Source: an uncultured Blautia sp. (GTDB lineage: Bacteria; Bacillota; Clostridia; Lachnospirales; Lachnospiraceae). Taken from it: 25,571 nt of DNA. The notes below the pieces were generated by a model that was not told the origin of the DNA, made no database searches, and worked only from the letters and a program-made list of their open reading frames with translations. Numbering within the stretch: the stretch's first letter is position 1; each line of letters starts with the position of its first letter. The translations under genes were made by a program, and so were the position numbers. The DNA is taken from positions 1 through 25,571 of the forward strand of contig URHH01000030.1 of NCBI GenBank assembly GCA_900547615.1, read 5' to 3'. Of this stretch, positions 7,612 to 15,032 are shown one piece after another.

Positions 7612-8031
7612 TTATTCATTTTTCAGAAGCTCTTTTTTCAGGGAAAGAAGAAGCATGACAAGAGAAATCAGCATAAGAATGTGGGAAATCCCGGCAAAAC
7701 CGGAAATCATGGCATTCTGTGCGGAGGATAAAGCAGTGCCTTTTACTTCCAGGATACCGCGTACCAGCATGGTAACTGCCATAAATGGAAGTGCAATATT
7801 ATAAAGAATTAAAAATTTCCGGAAGCCTTTTGCTTCCAGAAGGGGAAGAGTCCGGCAGAATAGTGCGATAATTAAAAACATAAGAGTTCCGAGAACAAGA
7901 AGATGTACATGGAGAAGTCCAAGCACAGTTTTTCCGGAATAATCGTTAAATTTTGTAAACTCCCGATAGAATACGCCGCCTGCCATAGCGAGCCAGAAAT
8001 AAATAAAAGCAGTATTCCATAATTTTTTCAT
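7612..8031 (-). CDS. DUF2871 family membrane protein
   Basis: The 139-residue protein has four predicted membrane helices (about residues 5-23, 37-58, 73-92 and 105-129) with short loops and a basic C-terminus, matching the DUF2871 family in length and in the HVHLLVLG motif. His41, His43 and His117 sit in helices 2 and 4 and recall heme-ligating pairs of heme-copper-oxidase-like proteins, but that is speculation. A near-perfect TAAGGAGG site lies before the ATG. It has its own promoter with a palindrome over the start site and is divergent from the kdp operon, so a dedicated repressor is likely. Function unknown. Confidence 0.85.
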   Translation of the reverse strand: MKKLWNTAFIYFWLAMAGGVFYREFTKFNDYSGKTVLGLLHVHLLVLGTLMFLIIALFCRTLPLLEAKGFRKFLILYNIALPFMAVTMLVRGILEVKGTALSSAQNAMISGFAGISHILMLISLVMLLLSLKKELLKNE

Positions 8032-8076
8032 GAGAAAGCCTCCTTATGTAACGTAAAAAATACGGTATTTTCGATT

Positions 8077-8089
8077 TGAACAATGTTCA
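8077..8089. promoter_or_regulatory. Palindromic operator candidate upstream of the DUF2871 gene
   Basis: TGAACA-A-TGTTCA is a perfect 13-bp palindrome. On the minus strand it starts 7 bp downstream of the predicted -10 box, so it covers the predicted transcription start, the classic place for a TetR- or MarR-type repressor. No such regulator gene lies next to it in this window. Confidence 0.55.
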
Positions 8090-8096
8090 TTTTAAA

Positions 8097-8125
8097 AGCA
8101 TAATATATCGGACATAATCTGTCAA
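8097..8125 (-). promoter_or_regulatory. Promoter of the DUF2871 gene
   Basis: On the minus strand a perfect TTGACA (8125-8120), a 17-bp spacer and TATGCT (8102-8097) form a strong sigma-A promoter. Strength plus the palindrome at its start suggests expression controlled by repression. Confidence 0.78.
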
Positions 8126-8130
8126 GTATT

Positions 8131-8197
8131 TTTTAATACCATTTTAATTTTGCAGTCCGGCATTATAACACTGATTTAAAATTTTTTGTGCTATGAT
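8131..8197 (+). promoter_or_regulatory. Probable kdp operon promoter with KdpE-type direct repeat
   Basis: TATGAT (8192-8197) is a good -10 box, but the sequence 17 bp upstream (CACTGA, 8169-8174) is a poor -35, as expected for an activated promoter. Upstream, TTTTAAT occurs at 8131-8137 and again at 8142-8148, exactly 11 bp apart, placing the pair about 55-75 bp before the predicted start. Known KdpE sites are T-rich direct repeats just upstream of the -35 region. The A/T-rich composition weakens the argument. Confidence 0.5.
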
Positions 8198-8225
8198 TGG
8201 TTCTGCCAGAAAAGGAAAGAAAGGG

Positions 8226-8351
8226 ATGAAAACAATGGATATAGTTATGATTTTCATTTTGGCTGTCTGCTTTGGAAGCATGAAGCTTTTAGCAGACTGG
8301 TGTGAAAAACAGGTTGGCACAGCCACCGTGTATAAGGAGGAAGAAGAATGA
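8226..8351 (+). CDS. Small membrane ORF preceding kdpF
   Basis: This 41-residue reading frame starts MKTMDIVMIF and has one hydrophobic helix (about residues 4-24), then an amphipathic part with LADWCEKQV and an acidic tail (KEEEE). An AAAGGAAAG site precedes the ATG at 8226; an in-frame ATG at 8235 with AAGGG is an equally good start. Its stop overlaps the kdpF start by ATGA, so it is translated with kdpF and is very likely a real gene of the operon. To my knowledge similar tiny unnamed ORFs precede kdpF in other Gram-positive bacteria. It may be an extra small subunit or a translational leader for kdpF. Confidence 0.7.
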   Translation: MKTMDIVMIFILAVCFGSMKLLADWCEKQVGTATVYKEEEE

Positions 8352-8425
8352 TTTTGTTGGCAATTATCATTTTACTACTTACCGGATATTTATTTTATGC
8401 ACTGATTTATCCGGAAAAATTGTAA
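8348..8425 (+). CDS. kdpF: Potassium-transporting ATPase subunit KdpF
   Basis: The 25-residue single-helix peptide reads MILLAIIILLL followed by TGYLFYALIYPEKL, the typical KdpF pattern with a C-terminal YPEK/PE motif. KdpF stabilises the KdpABC complex as a lipid-like membrane peptide. A GGAGG site (8336-8340) lies 7 bases before the ATG, inside the overlapping upstream small ORF. kdpA begins 31 bases after its stop. Confidence 0.92.
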   Translation: MILLAIIILLLTGYLFYALIYPEKL

Positions 8426-8456
8426 GAAAAGGGATTAGACTTGGAGGAGAGAAAAA

Positions 8457-10193
8457 ATGTTACAGATAGTGGTTACCCTTGCGATATTTATGGTGCTTGT
8501 AATCCCTATGGGAACTTATATGTACCATATCGCCACAAAAGAGAAAACATTTGCAGATCCGCTTTTTAACCGTGTGGACGGTTTGATTTATAAGGTCTGC
8601 AGAATAAACGGTGAGGGAATGAACTGGAAGCAATATGCGCTTCATTTACTTACCACAAACGCAGTGATGGTATTTACCGGGTATCTTGTTTTAAGGCTTC
8701 AGGGATTATTATTTGTAAATCCGAATGGAATCGAAGCTATGGAACCGACCCTTTCTTTTAACACAATTATCAGCTTTATGACAAATACAAACCTTCAGCA
8801 TTATTCCGGTGAGTCAGGTCTTTCTTATTTAAGCCAGATGCTTGTTATCATTTTTATGATGTTTGTATCTGCTGCCAGTGGATATGCGGCATGTATGGCA
8901 TTCTGCAGAGGGCTTGCAGGAAAGCGGAAGGATGTAGGAAACTTTTATGAAGATATGGTGCGGATCACCACTCGTATTCTCATTCCCGTATCTCTGATTG
9001 CCGGACTTTTTCTGATTTGGCAGGGAGTTCCTCAGACACTTGCGGCAAACCAGACCGTACAGACAATTGAGGGACAGTATCAGGATCTTGCAATGGGACC
9101 TGTGGCAGCGTTGGAAAGTATTAAACATCTGGGAACAAACGGCGGTGGATTTTTCGGAGCAAACTCAACAACGCCATTTGAAAACCCGACTGTAATTTCA
9201 AATATGATTGAGCTTCTCAGTATGATGGTCCTTCCGGGAGCCTGCGTCATTACTTTTGGAAAAATGACAATGAAGAGAAGAAAAGAAGCAAAGAAAAATC
9301 AGGTTGTGATGTCTGCTCAGAAAAAAGTCATTTTTGGAAATCAGGGAAGAACTGTTTTTGCAGCTATGTCTATACTCTTCCTTGTAGGACTTCTTATCTG
9401 CTTTAACGCAGAGCAGGCGGGAAACCCGGCTCTGGAAGCAGTTGGCCTCAATCAGGATATGGGAAGCATGGAAGGAAAAGAGATGCGCTTCGGCATTGCC
9501 CAGTCTGCACTCTTTACAACGACAACCACCTCATTTACTACAGGTACAGTTAACAATATGCACGATACCCTGACCCCTCTTGGAGGAATGGTTCCAATGC
9601 TTCACATGATGCTAAACTGTGTATTCGGCGGTAAGGGCGTCGGTCTTATGAATATGGTAATGTATGTAATTCTTGCCGTATTCCTCTGCGGACTTATGAT
9701 TGGACGTACTCCGGAATATCTTGGAAAGAAAATTGAAGGAAAAGAAATGAAACTTGTAGCGATCGTGCTTATTGTACATCCGCTTCTCATCCTTGGATTT
9801 TCCGCACTTGCCGTTATGACAGGAGCGGGAATGGAAGGAATTACAAACGAAGGTTTTCATGGACTGTCACAGGTTTTATATGAATATGCTTCTTCTGCTG
9901 CAAACAACGGTTCCGGTTTTGAGGGACTGGCAGATAATACTGTATTCTGGAATATTACGACTGGTCTTGCCATGTTCTTCGGAAGATATATTGCTATTAT
10001 CGCACAGCTTGCAATCGCAGGAAGTCTGCTGGCAAAACGCCGTGTAAATGAGACAGTAGGAACATTACGGACGGACAATGTAATTTTTACAGTTATTTTA
10101 GTAGTTGTTGTATATATCTTTGCAGCATTGACATTCTTCCCTGCACTGGCACTTGGGCCGATAGCAGAGCATCTTGTACTTTGGATGTCATAA
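8457..10193 (+). CDS. kdpA: Potassium-transporting ATPase subunit KdpA
   Basis: This 578-residue membrane protein is the K+-binding channel-like subunit of the Kdp P-type pump and has about ten membrane helices. The four pore-loop repeats are visible: NTNLQHYSGESGLSYLSQM, TNGGGFFGANSTTPFENP, a TTTTTSFTTGTVNNMHD segment and the NNGSGFEGLADN segment, each with the selectivity-filter glycine region. The length is usual for the family. GGAGGAGAG precedes the ATG. It is translated between kdpF and kdpB, and the kdpB start lies 34 bases after the kdpA stop. Confidence 0.97.
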   Translation: MLQIVVTLAIFMVLVIPMGTYMYHIATKEKTFADPLFNRVDGLIYKVCRINGEGMNWKQYALHLLTTNAVMVFTGYLVLRLQGLLFVNPNGIEAMEPTLSFNTIISFMTNTNLQHYSGESGLSYLSQMLVIIFMMFVSAASGYAACMAFCRGLAGKRKDVGNFYEDMVRITTRILIPVSLIAGLFLIWQGVPQTLAANQTVQTIEGQYQDLAMGPVAALESIKHLGTNGGGFFGANSTTPFENPTVISNMIELLSMMVLPGACVITFGKMTMKRRKEAKKNQVVMSAQKKVIFGNQGRTVFAAMSILFLVGLLICFNAEQAGNPALEAVGLNQDMGSMEGKEMRFGIAQSALFTTTTTSFTTGTVNNMHDTLTPLGGMVPMLHMMLNCVFGGKGVGLMNMVMYVILAVFLCGLMIGRTPEYLGKKIEGKEMKLVAIVLIVHPLLILGFSALAVMTGAGMEGITNEGFHGLSQVLYEYASSAANNGSGFEGLADNTVFWNITTGLAMFFGRYIAIIAQLAIAGSLLAKRRVNETVGTLRTDNVIFTVILVVVVYIFAALTFFPALALGPIAEHLVLWMS

Positions 10194-10227
10194 ACAGGAT
10201 GCGAAGTCAGAAAGGATATGGATTGAA

Positions 10228-12285
10228 ATGGAAAAAGAGCATAAAAAGACAAAATTTATTACAAAGGATATTCTGAAAACTTCCATTATCGGAGCCTTTC
10301 AGAAATTAAATCCAAAATATATGATGAAAAACCCCGTAATGTTTGTAGTAGAAATTGGTTTTGTGATCAGCCTGATCATGACAATTTTCCCTACGATTTT
10401 TGGAGATGACAGTTCCCTCCGTATTTATAATGGAATAGTAACTGTGATTTTATTTGTAACGATTCTTTTTGCAAACTTTGCAGAATCTGTTGCAGAGGGA
10501 CGTGGAAAAGCCCAGGCGGATTCTTTGAAGAAAACAAAAAAAGATACCGTGGCAAATCTTCTTTTAAAAGACGGCACAGAAAAGACGATCAACGCTTCTG
10601 AGCTGAAAAAAGGCGATGTAGTCATGGTAAGAATGGGAGAAGTGATTCCAAATGATGGCGAGGTAATTGAAGGTGTTGCATCTGTAGACGAGTCAGCAAT
10701 CACAGGAGAGTCTGCTCCTGTTACAAGAGAGGCAGGCGGCGATTTCTCTTCTGTTACAGGAGGAACCACCGTAGTCAGTGACTGGCTGAAAATTAAAATT
10801 ACTTCAGAGCCTGGAAAATCTTTCCTGGATAAAATGATTTCTCTTGTAGAAGGAGCTTCCAGACAGAAGACGCCAAATGAAATTGCGCTGAATACGCTTC
10901 TTGTAAGTTTAACTATTATTTTCCTTATTGTGGTTGTCACTCTTTACTGTTTCTCTGATTATGCAGGAGCAAAGATTCCAATGGCAACCATGATCGCTCT
11001 TCTAGTGTGCCTGATTCCGACCACGATCGGTGGACTGCTTTCCGCAATCGGAATTGCAGGAATGGACCGTGTAACAAGATTTAATGTAATTGCCATGTCA
11101 GGTAAAGCAGTAGAAGCCTGCGGAGACGTAGACACCATGATTCTTGATAAAACAGGAACCATTACATACGGAAACCGTCTTGCAGCAGATTTTCGTCCGG
11201 TAAAAGGAAAGAAAAAAGAAGACTTAATTGATTACAGTGTAATGACTTCCCTCTGTGATTCCACACCGGAAGGAAAATCTGTGGTAGAACTTGGAATGTC
11301 TCTTGGAACAGGTATCAGAGAAGATGCAAAAGAGCAGATGGAATTTGTGGAGTTTACCGCACAGACAAAAATGAGCGGTGTCAACTTAAAAGACGGCACA
11401 GAAATTCGAAAAGGCGCTTACGATGCCATCAAAACTTACGTAAAAGAAAAGGGCGGAACGATTCCTGATGACCTGGAAGGAATTGTAAAAGAAATTTCAA
11501 GCCTTGGCGGAACACCTCTTGTTGTATGCGCAGGCAATGTAATATACGGTGTTATCTATTTAAAAGATACGGTAAAACCGGGTCTTGTAGAGCGTTTCGC
11601 CCGCCTCCGTGAAATCGGGATCAAGACAATTATGTGTACAGGAGACAACCCGCTGACTGCTGCAACAATCGCAAAAGAGGCAGGCGTAGACGGCTTTATT
11701 GCAGAATGTAAACCGGAGGACAAAATTGATGCGATCAAAAAAGAGCAGGCAGAAGGAAAGCTGGTAGCAATGACAGGAGACGGTACAAACGATGCGCCGG
11801 CTCTTGCACAGGCAGATGTTGGTCTTGCCATGAACAGCGGAACAACGGCAGCAAAAGAGGCTGCGAATATGGTTGACCTTGACTCTGACCCCACCAAGAT
11901 CCTGGAGGTTGTGGAAATCGGAAAACAGCTTTTGATCACAAGAGGATCTCTTACTACGTTCAGTATTGCAAACGATGTGGCAAAATATTTTGCCATTATC
12001 CCGGCAATGTTCACTCTTGTAATCCCGCAGATGGAAATCCTGAACATTATGCACCTTGCAACACCGTTCAGCGCGATCTTATCTGCACTTATTTTCAACG
12101 CCATTATTATTCCGTGCCTGATTCCTATTGCCATGCGCGGTGTTAAATATAAACCAATGCGTTCCGAAAAAATGCTGATGAAAAACATGGGAATTTATGG
12201 ACTTGGCGGTGTGATCGTACCGTTTATCGGAATTAAACTGATTGATATTTTAGTTGCGCCACTTCTGGCACTTTTAGGATTATAA
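10228..12285 (+). CDS. kdpB: Potassium-transporting P-type ATPase subunit KdpB
   Basis: The catalytic subunit is 685 residues from the ATG at 10228, chosen because AAAGGA lies 11 bases upstream and because an earlier in-frame ATG (10174) would overlap kdpA by 20 bases. P-type ATPase landmarks are all present: TGES (159-162), the phosphorylation loop DKTGT with Asp307, the nucleotide-binding segment, and GDGTNDAPAL in the hinge. With this start both Asp307 and Ser162 take the same numbers as in the E. coli protein, where Ser162 is the inhibitory phosphorylation site. ATP hydrolysis here drives K+ uptake through KdpA. kdpC follows 16 bases later. Confidence 0.97.
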   Translation: MEKEHKKTKFITKDILKTSIIGAFQKLNPKYMMKNPVMFVVEIGFVISLIMTIFPTIFGDDSSLRIYNGIVTVILFVTILFANFAESVAEGRGKAQADSLKKTKKDTVANLLLKDGTEKTINASELKKGDVVMVRMGEVIPNDGEVIEGVASVDESAITGESAPVTREAGGDFSSVTGGTTVVSDWLKIKITSEPGKSFLDKMISLVEGASRQKTPNEIALNTLLVSLTIIFLIVVVTLYCFSDYAGAKIPMATMIALLVCLIPTTIGGLLSAIGIAGMDRVTRFNVIAMSGKAVEACGDVDTMILDKTGTITYGNRLAADFRPVKGKKKEDLIDYSVMTSLCDSTPEGKSVVELGMSLGTGIREDAKEQMEFVEFTAQTKMSGVNLKDGTEIRKGAYDAIKTYVKEKGGTIPDDLEGIVKEISSLGGTPLVVCAGNVIYGVIYLKDTVKPGLVERFARLREIGIKTIMCTGDNPLTAATIAKEAGVDGFIAECKPEDKIDAIKKEQAEGKLVAMTGDGTNDAPALAQADVGLAMNSGTTAAKEAANMVDLDSDPTKILEVVEIGKQLLITRGSLTTFSIANDVAKYFAIIPAMFTLVIPQMEILNIMHLATPFSAILSALIFNAIIIPCLIPIAMRGVKYKPMRSEKMLMKNMGIYGLGGVIVPFIGIKLIDILVAPLLALLGL

Positions 12286-12301
12286 AAATAGAGGTAATGA
12301 C

Positions 12302-12934
12302 ATGAAGAATTTTGGAAAATATTTAAAAAAAGCGGCTGCAGTTACATTTACCCTGCTTCTTATATGCGGTGTGATTTATCCCCTGGCTCTTACCGGTATC
12401 GGGCAGGTTCTGTTTCCCAGGCAGGCGAACGGAAGTATTGTAAAGGCAGATGGAAAAGAAGTTGGTTCTGAGGTAGTAGGACAGGAGTTTGAAGGCGACC
12501 AGTATTTTCATGGAAGAATTTCTTCTGTAAATTACAATACTTATACAAAAGAAGAAAAAGAAAGCGGCGAATATACAGGGGTTGCCTCCGGAAGCTTTAA
12601 TTACGGAGCTACAAGCGAGGACTTAAAAGCGCGTGTGGAAAATGATGTAAAGGCTTTTAAGGAAAGATACAGGGAAGCGACAGGCGAGGAATTTACAGGT
12701 GAAATTCCGGCAGATATGCTTACTGCTTCCGGTTCCGGACTTGATCCTCACATCAGCCCGGAATCTGCAGAAGTACAGCTTCCCATCGTAGCTGCAAAAA
12801 GCGGACTCTCTGAGGATGAAGTAGAGAAAATCGTAGAAAACAACACAGAGCATAAGGTTCTCGGGATTTTCGGAGAAGAAAAAGTGAACGTATTAAAATG
12901 TAACCTGGAAATCAAAGAAGCTATGGAAGGCTGA
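12302..12934 (+). CDS. kdpC: Potassium-transporting ATPase subunit KdpC
   Basis: The 210-residue protein has one N-terminal membrane helix (about residues 10-34) followed by an extracellular domain. Family motifs include GQVLFPRQANGS after the helix, QYFHGRIS and the DMLTASGSGLDPHISPESAEVQ segment. KdpC is needed for assembly and for high ATP affinity of the complex. A GAGGT site precedes the ATG. The sensor gene starts 19 bases after its stop. Confidence 0.96.
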   Translation: MKNFGKYLKKAAAVTFTLLLICGVIYPLALTGIGQVLFPRQANGSIVKADGKEVGSEVVGQEFEGDQYFHGRISSVNYNTYTKEEKESGEYTGVASGSFNYGATSEDLKARVENDVKAFKERYREATGEEFTGEIPADMLTASGSGLDPHISPESAEVQLPIVAAKSGLSEDEVEKIVENNTEHKVLGIFGEEKVNVLKCNLEIKEAMEG

Positions 12935-12953
12935 TGTGCCGGGGAGGAAAAAC

Positions 12954-14978
12954 ATGAGCACAGAACGGGCGACTCCGGAGGAATTGCTGAGAAGGATCCA
13001 TGCGGAGGAAGAAGCGAAGGAGAAAGAAAAGAAAGGGAAACTGTGTATTTTTCTGGGATATGCGGCAGGGGTTGGAAAAACCTGCGCCATGCTGGATGCA
13101 GCTCATGAGCTATTGAAAGAGGGCGTAGATCTGGTTTCCGGATATATTGAACCTCATGCAAGACCGGAGACAAGTAAAAGAGAGGAGGGACTGGAAAAAG
13201 TCCCCCCTCTTCTTGTGCCATATAAGGGAATTGATCTCCGGGAGCTGGATCTTGACGCTGTTTTGCGAAGAAAACCACAGCTAGTCCTTGTTGATGAGCT
13301 TGCGCATACAAACGCAGCGGGGATGCGCCACAGAAAACGGTATGAGGATATTGAAGAAATTCTTGATGCAGGTATTGACGTATATACAACCGTAAATATT
13401 CAGCATCTGGAAAGCCTGAACGATATTGTGGAAAGCATTACGGGCATTCATGTAAGGGAGCGTGTTCCCGATAAAATATTTGATTCCGCCGATCAGGTAA
13501 AGCTTGTGGATATTGAACCGGATATTCTGATTGAGCGATTAAAAGAAGGGAAAATTTATAAGGCAGTACAGGCGGAGAGAGCGCTTCAGAATTTTTTTGC
13601 AAAAGACAAGCTGATCGCTCTTCGTGAAATTGCTCTTCGAAGAATGGCAGATAAAGTAAATCGGCTTGCCATTTTAGAACATATTCAAAATGAATCAGGA
13701 GAAAATGGAGAGTATTATCAAGGCGAGCATATAATGACCTGCATTTCCGCTGCTCCTTCCTGCAAAAAAGTCATCCGAAGTGCGTCAAGAATGGCATATG
13801 CCTTTCACGCAAAATTTACTGCCCTTTATGTGGAAACAACTGCCCTTCAAAATGCAGAACCGGCAGTTAAAAAAGCACGTGATGAAAATATTCACCTTGC
13901 AGAGGCGCTTGGGGCTAAGGTGGTAACCGTATTTGGTGATGATATTGCCTTTCAGATTGCAGAATACGCCAGAGTCAGCAGCGTCACGAAGCTCGTTCTT
14001 GGAAGAACAAATCACAGGATTCTTCTCGGTCAGAAAAAAGGAACGCTCACAGACCAGATCAGTGAATATATGCCGGAGCTTGATATATTTATTATTCCGG
14101 ATATGGGAAATACGGGGAAAAAACGGTATTTTCTTCATACGCCAAAACGGTATGTAAGCGCGAAGGCAACAGAAAGTCTTTATATGGATCTTTTAAAAGA
14201 AACAGCAGCTCTCTGCATGGCAACAGGCGTTGGTTTCCTTTTTCGAAAACTGGGCTTTGTAGACGCGGACATTATCATGGGATACCTTTTTTCTATTCTG
14301 ATTCTGTCCCTTTATACAACAAGGCGGTATATTGCTGTTTCAGCAGCCGTATTGAGCGTCTTTCTTTTTGACTGGTTTTTTGTATATCCGTATTACAGCC
14401 TTACTTTTTACAGTGGAGAGTACAGTGTGACATTTGGGATTATGCTTCTTTTTTCCATTATTATTTCCACTGTGCTGTCAACAGGAAGGCGGCAGGCAAG
14501 AGAAAGTGCAAAAATTATGTATAGAACAGAGCTTCTTCTGGAAAACAGCAGAAAAATGCGGCGTGTGGAAAATGTGAAAGACCTTCTCATGGAGTTAAGT
14601 GAAAAAGTGCTGAAGCTTATGAATCTTTCCGTTGTATTTTATGTGCGGAAAGATGAAAAGACGACAGGACCCTGGCTGTTTCCAAGAGAGGGCGTATCAA
14701 AAGAGGAGCTTGGAAAAACGCAGGACGAAAAAGAACGTGCAGTTGTGGACTGGGTCATGGCAAATAAAAAACGCGCAGGCTGCTGTACCCACACGCTTCC
14801 CGATGCAAAAGCCATGTATCTTCCTGTTAAAACAAGTGAGGAAATATATGGAGTAATGGGAATCATACTGGAAGAAAAAAGAGAAATCCCCTCTTTTGAG
14901 TACGGGCTTTTAACAGCCATGTTAAATGAGGCTGCCCTTGTGTTTGCCAGAATTTATCTTGTTCAGAAAGAAAAGTAG
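12954..14978 (+). CDS. kdpD: KdpD sensor protein lacking the kinase domain
   Basis: The 674-residue protein carries the KdpD N-terminal ATP-binding sensor domain (about residues 28-240; Walker A GYAAGVGKT at 35-43, DELAHTN at 114-120), a USP domain (about 258-383), a DUF4118 membrane module (about 410-515) and a GAF-like domain (about 525-670). It then stops: there is no HisKA or ATPase domain, so it cannot autophosphorylate. The kinase is the next gene. The start is the ATG at 12954 behind GGGGAGG rather than the in-frame GTG at 12936. In the USP domain, SAA (265-267) is followed after exactly 20 residues by FTALY (288-292), one residue off the c-di-AMP motif SXS-X20-FTAXY described for S. 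aureus KdpD. A full KdpD is about 890 residues. Confidence 0.9.
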   Translation: MSTERATPEELLRRIHAEEEAKEKEKKGKLCIFLGYAAGVGKTCAMLDAAHELLKEGVDLVSGYIEPHARPETSKREEGLEKVPPLLVPYKGIDLRELDLDAVLRRKPQLVLVDELAHTNAAGMRHRKRYEDIEEILDAGIDVYTTVNIQHLESLNDIVESITGIHVRERVPDKIFDSADQVKLVDIEPDILIERLKEGKIYKAVQAERALQNFFAKDKLIALREIALRRMADKVNRLAILEHIQNESGENGEYYQGEHIMTCISAAPSCKKVIRSASRMAYAFHAKFTALYVETTALQNAEPAVKKARDENIHLAEALGAKVVTVFGDDIAFQIAEYARVSSVTKLVLGRTNHRILLGQKKGTLTDQISEYMPELDIFIIPDMGNTGKKRYFLHTPKRYVSAKATESLYMDLLKETAALCMATGVGFLFRKLGFVDADIIMGYLFSILILSLYTTRRYIAVSAAVLSVFLFDWFFVYPYYSLTFYSGEYSVTFGIMLLFSIIISTVLSTGRRQARESAKIMYRTELLLENSRKMRRVENVKDLLMELSEKVLKLMNLSVVFYVRKDEKTTGPWLFPREGVSKEELGKTQDEKERAVVDWVMANKKRAGCCTHTLPDAKAMYLPVKTSEEIYGVMGIILEEKREIPSFEYGLLTAMLNEAALVFARIYLVQKEK

Positions 14979-15032
14979 AATTTTTTATGATTTTGCGTTA
15001 TGATAAGAACATAGAAACGGAGGAAAACAGCA

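Noticed and set aside
7492..7804. Short plus-strand frames around the terminator at 7568-7608
   Set aside because: They read through a strong terminator and overlap the DUF2871 gene on the other strand; they are basic, low-information peptides.
8057..8071. AAAATA-CGG-TATTTT inverted repeat in the DUF2871 leader
   Set aside because: It is short and A/T-rich, so chance is likely; the neighbouring TGAACA palindrome at the transcription start is the better operator candidate.
8126..8225. Possible c-di-AMP or other riboswitch ahead of the kdp operon
   Set aside because: Only a few tens of bases separate the predicted transcription start from the first ORF, too short for such an aptamer, and no complex pairing is seen.
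11556..12188. Minus-strand frame of 210 codons inside kdpB
   Set aside because: kdpB is unmistakable on the plus strand and the minus-strand protein shows only shadow composition.
12748..13389. Minus-strand frame of 213 codons across kdpC and kdpD
   Set aside because: It crosses the boundary of two strongly supported genes and has no promoter or ribosome site.
14976..15004. Internal promoter before the DUF4118 kinase (TATGAT at 14999-15004)
   Set aside because: The -10 box is good but no acceptable -35 box lies 16-18 bp upstream.
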